Positions 1 to 6,756 of a DNA stretch of 10,217 nucleotides are shown here, one piece after another. The DNA is from Vulcanimicrobiota bacterium. GTDB taxonomy: Bacteria; Vulcanimicrobiota; Vulcanimicrobiia; Vulcanimicrobiales; Vulcanimicrobiaceae. How positions within the stretch are numbered: position 1 is the stretch's first letter; every line of letters begins with the position of its first letter. Under the pieces are notes generated by a model, which saw only the letters and a list, made by a program, of their open reading frames with translations, was not told the origin of the DNA and ran no database searches. Both the position numbers and the translations under genes were made by a program. The DNA is taken from NCBI GenBank assembly GCA_019233165.1, contig JAFAMS010000143.1, positions 1-10,217 of the forward strand, read 5' to 3'.

Positions 1-172
1 ACGTGTTCCCCCGGGCGACGACGCGCGGATACATCAGCAGTTCGCCGTTGCGCCCTCGCGCGAGCGCGGGGTTGAGGACTCCCTCCACCTCGAGGGGCGA
101 CCCGTCGGGTTCCATGACGATCCCTAGGCGCTGCACGTCCGTGAGGACGCGCGTGGCAAATTCTTCGATCAC
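1..172 (-). CDS. GH130-type glycoside phosphorylase/hydrolase-like protein, N-terminal fragment
   Basis: This is the beginning of a gene that runs off the left edge of the window. Reading the minus strand from a GTG at 172 gives 57 uninterrupted codons. The protein contains RLGIVMEPDG (about residues 15-24), EGVLNPALARGRNGELL (30-46) and YPRVVARGNT (48-57). These match the N-terminal pattern of GH130-related proteins (an EPD block, then GVLNPA..RG.dGEL, then PR.VA.GN), in which the Asn/Pro and Arg-Gly-Asn segments belong to the first blades of a five-bladed propeller. Family members phosphorolyse or hydrolyse beta-mannosides and related sugars; the substrate cannot be told from this fragment. 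The start is uncertain: the frame stays open upstream past base 290 without ATG, GTG or TTG, and no good ribosome site precedes GTG 172. The identification rests on recognised motifs, not a search. Confidence 0.72.
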   Translation of the reverse strand, partial: MIEEFATRVLTDVQRLGIVMEPDGSPLEVEGVLNPALARGRNGELLMYPRVVARGNT

Positions 173-357
173 TGCTTTTCGATTACAGAGCGCGCTCGGC
201 TCCGGACCTCCTGGGGAGATAACGCACGACGGTCGCTCGATGTATCGAGCAGCCGTTGCGCGTTGCCGGCGCTTTTCCGGTTGGTTCGTCCCAGGGCCGC
301 ATACTGCATTCCTATCGACACCATATTATCGGTCGGCACAAGCCCCGGCGGTAGGGC
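173..357. other. Intergenic gap between GH130-like gene and lipoprotein gene
   Basis: The 185 bases between the two minus-strand genes hold no convincing gene. A plus-strand frame crosses here but has no family-like sequence and runs over both neighbours. The gap contains a perfect inverted repeat at 235-250 and a strong AGGAGGT on the minus strand at 206-212 with no start codon at normal distance. A slightly AT-richer patch lies at about 309-332. I see no terminator hairpin with a T tract. It probably carries the promoter of the GH130-like gene. Confidence 0.5.
235..250. promoter_or_regulatory. Perfect 7+2+7 inverted repeat, possible operator
   Basis: The sequence GCTCGAT-GT-ATCGAGC is a perfect 7-base inverted repeat with a 2-base centre. 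The centre is too tight for a good RNA hairpin loop, so a duplex binding site for a dimeric repressor is the more natural reading. It ends 63 bases upstream of the GTG start of the GH130-like gene, where an operator would be expected. Sugar-utilisation genes are often controlled by LacI- or GntR-type repressors that bind such sites, but no regulator gene is in the window and the assignment is an inference. Confidence 0.35.
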
Positions 358-789
358 TCAGCGGAGGGTCGTCGTGGCGATTGGGTCGCCGCTCGGGGTA
401 ACCACGTCGACGGTCGAGCCCGACCGGTAGACCGCGTTGGGGACGATCCAGAGGGTGTAGGTCCGGTATTCCCTGGTCGGGGCCGCGTCGAGCGGCTCCT
501 TTTCAAAGGCGACAATCCGAACCCGATCGCTGTTGGCCCGGATCGACTCGATCACCTGACGGTAGCCGCTGTCCTTGTGGGGGCCCATCAGGAGCACGAC
601 CCCGAACTCGTGGTTGAACCGGATCGGCGCCTTGATCCCGAGCTCCTCGAGCTCCCGGGGGTTGCGCAGAACGAGGATCTGCGCGCTCCCGAGTACCGTC
701 GTCGTCCCCTGGGCATACGTCTTGACGCGAACCTCGCGGCACCCGGCAAGCGCCAGGACAATGGTTGCCAGCGCGAGCAGCCGTCGCAT
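358..789 (-). CDS. Small lipoprotein with PrcB-like C-terminal domain
   Basis: This encodes a 143-aa envelope lipoprotein. Residues 1-17 form a signal peptide: MRR, a hydrophobic run, then the lipobox LALAGC with the lipidated cysteine at 17. The mature part (about 36-120) reads as beta strands around FGVVLLMGPHKDSGYRQVIESI, then RVRIVAFEKEP and YTLWIVP. This resembles the PrcB C-terminal fold (hydrophobic strand, G-x-x-x-x-GY, paired strands, a Pro-containing end) known from a protease-complex stabilising protein of Treponema; the match is by eye and the function is unassigned. The frame is open further upstream to about 1038, but ATG 789 is chosen because the signal peptide begins there and longer versions would bury it and overlap the divergent gene. 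No clear Shine-Dalgarno is visible. It is transcribed away from the secreted helical protein at 875. Confidence 0.7.
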   Translation of the reverse strand: MRRLLALATIVLALAGCREVRVKTYAQGTTTVLGSAQILVLRNPRELEELGIKAPIRFNHEFGVVLLMGPHKDSGYRQVIESIRANSDRVRIVAFEKEPLDAAPTREYRTYTLWIVPNAVYRSGSTVDVVTPSGDPIATTTLR

Positions 790-874
790 CGGCCCGACGT
801 TTCGGGGACGACCCGAGGATACCCCGGCTCCCATACGAGAACTCATCAAACCCCAACTACACCCCGAGGTTCCT
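790..874. promoter_or_regulatory. Divergent intergenic region (lipoprotein / secreted helical protein)
   Basis: The 85 bases between two divergent envelope-protein genes must hold both promoters unless transcripts begin inside neighbouring genes. I could not pick a -35/-10 pair with good spacing on either strand. The one convincing site is a ribosome-binding sequence GAGGT at 866-870, four bases before ATG 875 on the + strand. Confidence 0.4.
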
Positions 875-1597
875 ATGCTCGCACCGCTCGTCCTCATCGT
901 TGCGATCGCATCTTCCGGGATACCCAGCGATACGAGCACGTCCGCAGCCCCCTCGCCGGCGCCTGCCGCGCCCGGGGCCGGCGCGACCAAGGAACAGCTC
1001 AAAGAGATCGGCCGCGTCACGACCAATGCGATGTGCACGGCAATCGTTATGCGCGCGAACAGCGCGATCGGCGCGACGCTGCGGAACGATCAGACGGTCG
1101 GGATCGCCATCTCGACGTTGCGGCACGTCGATCTCGACACGCACAACTCGATCGACAAGCGCAAGGCGATGAACGAGATCGGCAAGCTCTCGGACGACTT
1201 ACGAACCTCGGCAGGGAGCGCGGAAGAGCAGATCAAGAAACTCCGGGAGATGTCGAAAGAGGCGACCGATCCGACCCGCAAGGAAGATCTCAAGGAATTC
1301 GCCGATGCGCTCGGCGGAGCGCTGAACCGACAGAAACGGATCGGCGCCGATCTCTCGCGGATGCTCGTCATCATCGACGGGCGCGACGCTCGTGCCGAAG
1401 CGCATCGCGACATCGCGTATTCGAACCCCGGCAACTTGACGCCCTGGAAAGTTTGGGACTCAGAATTCAGCACGTTGAACTACAACGCGATGGCGCGGGC
1501 GGCGGCGAAAGAAGTCGAAGACCGGACGCTCTCGATTGCCGCGGACGAATCGAAAGCCGCAGACCACATCGTCGGCGCCGTCAACGGTTGTAATTGA
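875..1597 (+). CDS. Secreted, mostly helical protein of unknown function
   Basis: This 240-aa protein is not recognised as a named family. Residues 1-15 (MLAPLVLIVAIASSG) look like a signal peptide, followed by a Ser/Pro/Ala-rich linker to about residue 38. The rest is charged and strongly helical, with heptad-like stretches around EEQIKKLREM and RKEDLKEFADAL. The mature part has only two cysteines, C54 (NAMCTAIV) and C239 (second to last residue), which could form a disulfide joining the two ends of a helical bundle outside the cytoplasm; that is inference. ATG 875 is preceded by GAGGT at four bases; the same frame is open upstream to 575 but that part lies opposite the lipoprotein gene and looks like a shadow. 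Its TGA overlaps the TTG start of ctaB in the string TTGA, so the two are probably translationally coupled. Confidence 0.72.
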   Translation: MLAPLVLIVAIASSGIPSDTSTSAAPSPAPAAPGAGATKEQLKEIGRVTTNAMCTAIVMRANSAIGATLRNDQTVGIAISTLRHVDLDTHNSIDKRKAMNEIGKLSDDLRTSAGSAEEQIKKLREMSKEATDPTRKEDLKEFADALGGALNRQKRIGADLSRMLVIIDGRDARAEAHRDIAYSNPGNLTPWKVWDSEFSTLNYNAMARAAAKEVEDRTLSIAADESKAADHIVGAVNGCN

Positions 1598-2508
1598 ATA
1601 CCTTAGCGCGAGTCGAGGGCTCGCTTCCGCTACGAGCCCTGGGTTGGCGCGGCATCTTGCTCGATTACGTCGAGCTCGGGAAGCCGCGGATCGTCCTGCT
1701 CCTGCTGATCACCACCGCCGCGGCGATGCTGATGGCCGCACGCGGCCTCCCGCCGCTCGGCTTGCTGGCGTGGACGCTCCTGGGCGGTGCGCTTTCGGCC
1801 GGTTCGGCCAGCGCGTTCAACTGCGTCTTCGACCGCGACATCGACAAGCTGATGCGCCGCACGATGACGCGGCCGATTCCAACCGGCCGTATCTCCCCCG
1901 CGTCTGCAATCGTCGCGGCGACGCTTGCCGGGACCGCCGGCTTCGCGATCTTGTACCTGCTCGTCAATCCGCTCGCGGCGTGGCTTTCGCTCGCCGGAAA
2001 CCTCTATTACGTCTTCGTTTACACGATCTGGCTGAAGCGCTCGACTCCGCAAAACATCGTGATCGGCGGCGCGGCCGGCGCGGTCCCGCCGCTGGTAGGT
2101 TGGGCGGCAGTCACGGGACACATCGGCGCCCCGGCGATCGGGCTCTTTGCAATCATCTTCCTCTGGACGCCGCCGCACTTTTGGGCCCTTTCGCTGATGA
2201 CGAACGTCGATTACGACAAGGCGCGTATCCCGATGTTCCCCAACGTTTACGGCGTACCGCGAACGAAGCGCGAGATTTTGCTCTACTCGCTCGTCCTCGT
2301 CGGCGTCTCGTTGACGCTGGTGGATATTCGAGTAATGGGTGCGATTTACGGCGTTGCGGCGACGATACTCGGCGCGATCTTCGTCTACGACGCGATCAAG
2401 CTGAAGGGCGACGATACCCGCAAATGGGCTCGCGCGCTCTTCAAGTTCTCGCTCGTCTATTTGGCGCTACTCTGCGTAGCGATGGTCGCCGATCGAATCT
2501 TCGGATAG
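1594..2508 (+). CDS. ctaB: Heme o synthase (protoheme IX farnesyltransferase)
   Basis: CtaB is an integral membrane prenyltransferase that attaches a farnesyl group to protoheme IX to give heme O, used directly or converted to heme A in heme-copper oxidases. The 304-aa length is normal for the family. The first Asp-rich motif is visible as N76-x3-D80-x3-D84 (NCVFDRDID), followed by the conserved MRRTMTRPIPTGRI (87-100). The CtaB signature WTPPHFWALS lies at 191-200 and the second Asp-containing loop DYDKARIPMFP at 206-216. Several hydrophobic segments fit about eight to nine membrane helices. The start is a TTG overlapping the TGA of the upstream secreted protein (TTGA), with no clear Shine-Dalgarno, which suggests coupled translation. 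No oxidase subunits or heme A synthase are in the window, so the acceptor pathway is not shown here. Confidence 0.95.
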   Translation: MNTLARVEGSLPLRALGWRGILLDYVELGKPRIVLLLLITTAAAMLMAARGLPPLGLLAWTLLGGALSAGSASAFNCVFDRDIDKLMRRTMTRPIPTGRISPASAIVAATLAGTAGFAILYLLVNPLAAWLSLAGNLYYVFVYTIWLKRSTPQNIVIGGAAGAVPPLVGWAAVTGHIGAPAIGLFAIIFLWTPPHFWALSLMTNVDYDKARIPMFPNVYGVPRTKREILLYSLVLVGVSLTLVDIRVMGAIYGVAATILGAIFVYDAIKLKGDDTRKWARALFKFSLVYLALLCVAMVADRIFG

Positions 2509-2518
2509 ATCGCTTCTC

Positions 2519-3853
2519 CTGACGCTCGGGCTGGGCGTCTTTGCAGGAGCGCTCGATTTGGGCGTCCTTTCGCCTGCGCTCCCTGCGCTGGCCGCAGCCT
2601 TCGGCGTCGGCGCTCGCGAGATCGCGTGGGTCTTCACGCTCTATCTCCTCGCGAACGTCGCTGCGATTCCGGTGGCGACCCAGCTCGCGGATCGTTACGG
2701 ACGGCGTCCGGTCTACGTCGGTTGCGTGACCGTTTTCGCGGTGGGGAGCGCGATTGCGATCCTCGCGCCGAGCTTCGGCGTCTTCCTGTTCGCGCGCGCG
2801 ATGCAAGCCGCCGGCGCCGGCGGAATTTTCCCCGTTGCGACCGCCGCGATCGGCGATCGGATACCGCCGCAGCGACGCGGCGCGGCGCTCGGGATGCTCG
2901 GTGCGATCTGGGGGCTGGCCGCGATCGTCGGCCCGCTCGTCGGCGGGACGATCGCGCATTTTCTGTCGTGGCACTGGATCTTCGCCGCCAACATTCCGCT
3001 GGCAGCCGCCGTCATCGTGCTGGCTCGCACGCACGTTCCGGCCGAAGCCGCGCATGCGCGCGGACCGCTCGATGCGGCCGGGACCGCGCTCCTTTCGGCC
3101 GGCCTGCTCGCAACGATGACGGCATTGACCCAACTCGACGCGGGCATCACGCTGGCAGGGAACCGGACGACGCTCACTACCCTTGCGGTGGCGATCGCGT
3201 GCTTTGCGCTCCTCGTCCCCACCGAGCGCCGCGCCGCGGAGCCCGTCATCTCACCGGAGCTCCTCGCCAACCGCCAAGTCCGCACGACGTACGCGCTCGA
3301 GATCGTCATCGGAGCGCTCGAGGGGGCGCTCTTCTTCATCCCAGCAGCGCTTGTCGCAGCGCAAGGGATGACGCTCGTCGCCGCCGGCGGGATCGCGGCA
3401 GTCGGCGCCGTCGTCTTCGTCGCCGTCATCCCTCTGGCCGGACGCGCGCTCGATGCCGTCGGCAGCCGGACGGTGCTATGGTCCGGCGCGGCGCTCAGCG
3501 GCGCCGGGCTCGTCCTTTTCGCGCTCCTCATGCGCAGCGCGGTAGGCGCGGTCGCGGCGATGATCGTCGCCGGCGTCGGGTTCGGCGCCCTTTTAGGGGC
3601 GCCGACCCGCTACATCATCACGAACGAGGTCGCAGAGTCTCGGCGCGCCACGGCGATCGGGTTGCTCTCGATCTTCTTGATCGTCGGTCAGATCGTCGGA
3701 GCGGCGCTCGTGGGAGGGATCGCGGGGAGCACCCCCGGCGCCGTCGGTTTCGTCCGCGCGTACGAGACGTTCGCCGCTCTTGCGGTGCTCGCGATCGCGC
3801 TGGCCTTCGCGCTGAAGCCACGCCAGGATGAGCGCGCGACCGCCGTGCGGTAG
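2519..3853 (+). CDS. MFS transporter, DHA2-like drug/solute exporter
   Basis: This is a proton-coupled inner-membrane transporter of the major facilitator superfamily. Counting from TTG 2558, MFS motif A appears as QLADRYGRR (residues 42-50), and the motif C region of helix 5 as GAIWGLAAIVGPLVGG. A helix followed by RGPLDAAGTALLSAGLL and the later EPVISPELLANRQVR resemble the middle and second half of 14-helix DHA2 exporters. Substrate cannot be predicted. The start is a real problem: codons before TTG 2558 read LLLTLGLGVFAGALD, a typical first helix, yet the frame has no ATG, GTG or TTG between its upstream stop (2477-2479) and 2558. I give CTG 2519 as the start that keeps helix 1; TTG 2558 has an AGGAG eight bases upstream but would cut helix 1 in half. 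It begins about 10 bases after ctaB and ends 8 bases before the stress-protein gene. Confidence 0.85.
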   Translation: MTLGLGVFAGALDLGVLSPALPALAAAFGVGAREIAWVFTLYLLANVAAIPVATQLADRYGRRPVYVGCVTVFAVGSAIAILAPSFGVFLFARAMQAAGAGGIFPVATAAIGDRIPPQRRGAALGMLGAIWGLAAIVGPLVGGTIAHFLSWHWIFAANIPLAAAVIVLARTHVPAEAAHARGPLDAAGTALLSAGLLATMTALTQLDAGITLAGNRTTLTTLAVAIACFALLVPTERRAAEPVISPELLANRQVRTTYALEIVIGALEGALFFIPAALVAAQGMTLVAAGGIAAVGAVVFVAVIPLAGRALDAVGSRTVLWSGAALSGAGLVLFALLMRSAVGAVAAMIVAGVGFGALLGAPTRYIITNEVAESRRATAIGLLSIFLIVGQIVGAALVGGIAGSTPGAVGFVRAYETFAALAVLAIALAFALKPRQDERATAVR

Positions 3854-3861
3854 CTACCCGC

Positions 3862-4302
3862 GTGTTCAAAGATATCCTCGTCGCGATCGACGATACCGAT
3901 CAGGCGAACGCGGCGCTCGATCTCGCCATCGAGCTCGCACGCGCGCTCGGCTCCGAGCTGACGCTGGTCCACGCGCTCGATCCGGGCAGGATCGCGGCCT
4001 CGGCAGGCGACGTCGGTGCCGGCGCGGCTCTGGAGATCGAGCTCGACGAGCTCGAGGCCGCCGGAAAAGAGCTGATGGCGAGCGCGGTCGAGCGCGTGAA
4101 GGCCGCCGGGCTCGGCGTCACGCCGATCGTTCGCGACGGCGTCCCCGCGGCGACGATCGTCGACACGGCGCGCCGGAGCGGCTGCGATTTGATCGTGATC
4201 GGGACGCACGGGCGCGGCGGGGTCGCGCGCCTGTTCTTGGGGAGCACGGCCGAAGCCGTCTTGCGCGAATCGCCGATCCCGGTGGTCGTTAAACGCTCGT
4301 AG
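3862..4302 (+). CDS. Universal stress protein (UspA family)
   Basis: This 146-aa single-domain cytoplasmic protein has the UspA fold. It begins with the usual strand and acidic end FKDILVAIDDTD (2-13). Near the end is the nucleotide-binding signature G114-x2-G117-x9-G127-S128 (GTHGRGGVARLFLGST), followed by the closing strand SPIPVVVKR. Proteins with this complete motif commonly bind ATP; the physiological role varies and is not revealed here. Start is GTG 3862, eight bases after the MFS stop, so it is likely on the same transcript; a clear Shine-Dalgarno is not visible. The residues between about 41 and 70 form a longer acidic helical insert, common in this family. Its 3' end overlaps the convergent gene on the other strand by 14 bases. 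Confidence 0.93.
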   Translation: MFKDILVAIDDTDQANAALDLAIELARALGSELTLVHALDPGRIAASAGDVGAGAALEIELDELEAAGKELMASAVERVKAAGLGVTPIVRDGVPAATIVDTARRSGCDLIVIGTHGRGGVARLFLGSTAEAVLRESPIPVVVKRS

Positions 4303-4732
4303 TCGACCCGAACATGCGCGCGCCGTTGACTTCGTAGCCGTCGCGCTTGAAGACGACGGGTTGCAAGACGAACGTCTCGATCCCGCCGTCCTCGTAGAGC
4401 ATCGACGCCTTCAGCAGCGCGTCGGCCAAGGACCGTTCGATCTCGGCGATCTCTTTCGTCAGCCTGCGCCGTCGAAACCGCTCGACGATCTCGACGGCTT
4501 CTGCAGGCGAAACCGGCCAGGGCTGCGAGAGCGAGAACGTCCCGATCGTCAGAGCGATCATCTTCTGCCCATCGCCGCGCCGATACCCACCGAGCGCAGC
4601 CTCGACGGCGTCCGCTCCCCGCGGCGGCGGGGGGTGCGAATTCGACGCCTGCCCCGGCGTGAATGCATGCTTGCGCAGGAGCTCTTCCACGAGCGCCGGC
4701 GGGAGAGACGTGGCCATCGTTCCGCTTAGCAT
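4289..4732 (-). CDS. Hypothetical protein, unknown family
   Basis: I do not recognise this 147-aa protein. It has no signal peptide or membrane helix. A short helical N-terminus is followed by a Pro-rich, Gly/Arg-containing linker ([10 protein letters not shown], about 34-43). A core has strands around [12 protein letters not shown] and a long charged helix (about residues 79-113) containing [21 protein letters not shown]. It ends in strands [20 protein letters not shown]. Regular amino-acid composition and the absence of a better frame support a real gene. ATG 4732 is used; an in-frame ATG at 4717 is about as good, since neither has a strong ribosome site. It is divergent from the histidine kinase (72 bases between starts) and converges on the stress-protein gene. 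Confidence 0.65.
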   Translation of the reverse strand: MLSGTMATSLPPALVEELLRKHAFTPGQASNSHPPPPRGADAVEAALGGYRRGDGQKMIALTIGTFSLSQPWPVSPAEAVEIVERFRRRRLTKEIAEIERSLADALLKASMLYEDGGIETFVLQPVVFKRDGYEVNGARMFGSTTSV

Positions 4733-4804
4733 GCACAGCCTAACGGGAAGTCATGGCGAAGAAGTCAGGAAGGGCGGCGCCCGCTCGGGCGCGGAGTCTC
4801 GCGC
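4733..4804. promoter_or_regulatory. Divergent intergenic region before the signalling cassette
   Basis: These 72 bases separate the divergent starts of the unknown 147-aa protein and the histidine kinase, so promoters for both are expected here. I could not identify a credible -35/-10 pair. A GGAG at 4793-4796 lies eight bases before the GTG at 4805 and supports that start for the kinase. An ATG at 4753 in another frame is discussed among the rejected items. Confidence 0.4.
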
Positions 4805-5932
4805 GTGAGAGCCCACACGACCCCGTCGCGCGAGGAACAGACCTTCCGGGGGCTGCTCGAGTCGGCGCCCGACGCGATGGTGATCGTCGATCACGACGGC
4901 AAGATCGTCCTCGTCAACGCCCAGACGGAGAAGCTCTTCGGCTACCGGCGCGACGAGCTGCTCGGCCAGAGCGTCGACCTCTTGGTCCCGGGGCGCTTCT
5001 CCAACCATGCACGGTACCGCGAGAGTTTTGCGTACGAGCCGCGCGTGCGCCCGATGGGCGCGGGGCTCGATCTCTCCGCTCGCCGTAAGGACGGAAGCGA
5101 GTTCCCAGTCGAGATCAGCTTGAGTCCCATCCAGACGCCGAGCGGAAAGCTGATCGCGAGCGCAATCCGCGATATTACCGAACGACGGCGCTTCGAGAAG
5201 ACGCTGCGCGAGAAGAACGTCGAGCTCGAGCAAGCGATCCAGACGAAGGACAACTTTCTTGCCGCGATGAGCCACGAGCTGCGCACGCCGCTCAATGCAA
5301 TCATCGGTTTCACCGGGACGATCTTGATGAAGCTCCCGGGGCCGCTCACTCCGGACCAAGAGCAGCAGCTGAAAATCATTCAGTCGAGCGCGCGGCACCT
5401 GCTCTCGCTGATCAACGACATCCTCGACCTCGCCAAGATCCAATCGGGGAAGGTCGAGGTCCACTTCGAGCCGGTCGTCGTCCAGAGCGTCGTAGAGGAG
5501 GTGGCATCGTCGCTCCGTTCGCTCGCCGAAGAGAAGGGGCTTCGCCTCGACGTCGAGGTTCCCACCGAATCGCTGTCGACGATGACCGACCAACGCGCCC
5601 TCGCCCAGATTTTGATCAATCTAGCGAACAACGCCATCAAGTACACGCAGCAAGGGTTCGTCCGCCTCGAGCTGCGCGAAGAGCTTCGCGACGGCGAGCC
5701 CTTGCTTCGATTTTGCGTCGTCGATTCGGGGATCGGGATCCGCGATGAAGACAAACCGCGCCTCTTTCAGGCGTTCGAGCAGCTCGATCCCTCGAACACG
5801 CGCCGCTTCGAGGGCGCGGGCCTCGGACTGCACCTCAGCGCAAAGCTCGCGACACTGCTCGGCGGCTGGCTCAGCTTCGAGAGCGAGTTCTCCAAAGGGA
5901 GCGTCTTCAGTCTTACGCTCCCGCGACACTGA
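4805..5932 (+). CDS. Cytosolic PAS-domain sensor histidine kinase
   Basis: This 375-aa hybrid-free kinase senses through one PAS domain and autophosphorylates on histidine. The PAS domain occupies about residues 11-125 ([26 protein letters not shown], then [12 protein letters not shown] and AIRDITERR). A coiled linker leads to the HisKA H-box [14 protein letters not shown] with H157 as phosphoacceptor. The ATPase domain shows an N box around N272/N276 ([10 protein letters not shown]), G1 DSGIGI (307-312), an F box FEQLD and G2 GAGLGL (337-342), then GSVFSLTLP. All catalytic boxes look intact. There is no membrane segment, so the signal is cytoplasmic; no heme- or flavin-binding motif is obvious in the PAS. 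GTG 4805 is preceded by GGAG at eight bases. Its stop TGA shares one base with the ATG of the next gene (TGATG), so the receivers that follow are its probable partners. Confidence 0.93.
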   Translation: MRAHTTPSREEQTFRGLLESAPDAMVIVDHDGKIVLVNAQTEKLFGYRRDELLGQSVDLLVPGRFSNHARYRESFAYEPRVRPMGAGLDLSARRKDGSEFPVEISLSPIQTPSGKLIASAIRDITERRRFEKTLREKNVELEQAIQTKDNFLAAMSHELRTPLNAIIGFTGTILMKLPGPLTPDQEQQLKIIQSSARHLLSLINDILDLAKIQSGKVEVHFEPVVVQSVVEEVASSLRSLAEEKGLRLDVEVPTESLSTMTDQRALAQILINLANNAIKYTQQGFVRLELREELRDGEPLLRFCVVDSGIGIRDEDKPRLFQAFEQLDPSNTRRFEGAGLGLHLSAKLATLLGGWLSFESEFSKGSVFSLTLPRH

Positions 5933-6756
5933 TGGCGCGCATCCTCGTCATCGAGGACAATCGAACCAACCTCGACTTGATGACGTATCTGCTGCAAGCG
6001 TTTGGTCATCAGACGGCCGCGGTGCTCGACGGCCAATCCGGCCTCGATGCCGCGGCGACCGGCGACTACGACCTCGTCCTCTCCGACGTCCTGATGCCGC
6101 GCCTCGACGGCTTCGAGGTCGCCCGGCTCTATAAAGAAAAACCCTCGCCCAAAGCACCGCTCGTCGCCGTCACCGCGCTCGCGATGGTCGGCGACCGCGA
6201 ACGGCTCCTCGCCGCGGGCTTCGACGGTTACATCGCAAAGCCGATCAACCCCGAATCCTTTGTTAGCCAAGTCGAAGCGTTTCTTCCAGAGACGCTTCGA
6301 GTCGCCGGCTCGCCCCGCGGCGCTGCGACGGAGCAGCCGCCGGCGCGCGAACCGATTTCGGGGCCGCTCGTTCTGGCAGTCGACGACGTCCAAGTGAACC
6401 TCGACGTGATCGCCAAAGCCCTCGCCCCCTTCGGGTATCGCGTCGTCGAAGCGCGCGACGTGCGCAGCGCGCTCGAACGGCTCGGCGAGAACCGGCCGTC
6501 GGTGATCCTCTGCGACGTCCACATGCCGGGCGGCGACGGCTTCGAGCTCCTGCGTGAAGTCAAGGCCTCGCCCGCGCTGCACGACATCCCGTTCTTCTTC
6601 CTCTCATCGACGGCGTGGCGTGTTTCCGACAAACTGCGCGCATTCCAATTGGGCGCGAGCGATTTTCTGTCGCGCCCGCTCGATCCCCGCGTGCTGGCCG
6701 AGCGCGTCGCACAGTCGCTGCGCGAGACTCACGATGGCAACCGTACTCGTCGTTGA
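5932..6756 (+). CDS. Tandem two-receiver response regulator without output domain
   Basis: This 274-aa protein consists of two phosphoreceiver domains and nothing else. REC1 (about 1-120) has the acidic pair E8/D9, phosphoacceptor D52 (LVLSDVLMP), T81 and K103 (AKPI), a complete set. A linker rich in Pro, Ala and Arg (about 124-143) leads to REC2 (145-265), with D151/D152, phosphoacceptor D195 (ILCDVHMPGGDGFE) and S225 in the Thr/Ser position. In REC2 the near-invariant lysine of the KP motif is replaced by arginine (FLSRPL, R248), which may change phosphorylation or activation. There is no DNA-binding, GGDEF, EAL or phosphatase domain, so it probably acts as a relay, phosphate sink or protein-interaction switch for the adjacent kinase. 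The ATG overlaps the kinase stop by one base; the 3' end overlaps the next gene by 23 bases. Confidence 0.92.
   Translation: MARILVIEDNRTNLDLMTYLLQAFGHQTAAVLDGQSGLDAAATGDYDLVLSDVLMPRLDGFEVARLYKEKPSPKAPLVAVTALAMVGDRERLLAAGFDGYIAKPINPESFVSQVEAFLPETLRVAGSPRGAATEQPPAREPISGPLVLAVDDVQVNLDVIAKALAPFGYRVVEARDVRSALERLGENRPSVILCDVHMPGGDGFELLREVKASPALHDIPFFFLSSTAWRVSDKLRAFQLGASDFLSRPLDPRVLAERVAQSLRETHDGNRTRR

Noticed and set aside
3..401. Plus-strand open frame of 132 codons at the left end
   Set aside because: Its first half lies opposite the GH130-like coding sequence, which has clear family motifs; the translation is Arg/Ser/Pro-rich low-information sequence and its end crosses the lipoprotein gene.
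575..874. Upstream extension of the secreted helical protein (same frame open from 575)
   Set aside because: It runs opposite the lipoprotein gene, has no ribosome site, and would bury the signal peptide that begins at ATG 875 after GAGGT.
2713..3531. Long minus-strand frame (272 codons) inside the MFS gene
   Set aside because: It is the complement of a clear membrane transporter with MFS motifs; the translation is Ala/Ser/Pro/Arg-rich without any recognisable domain.
4753..5088. ATG-started 111-codon plus-strand frame at the start of the histidine kinase
   Set aside because: It has a passable ribosome site but lies in a different frame from the PAS domain and gives Arg/Pro-rich sequence without family features. 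A very short leader peptide cannot be excluded.
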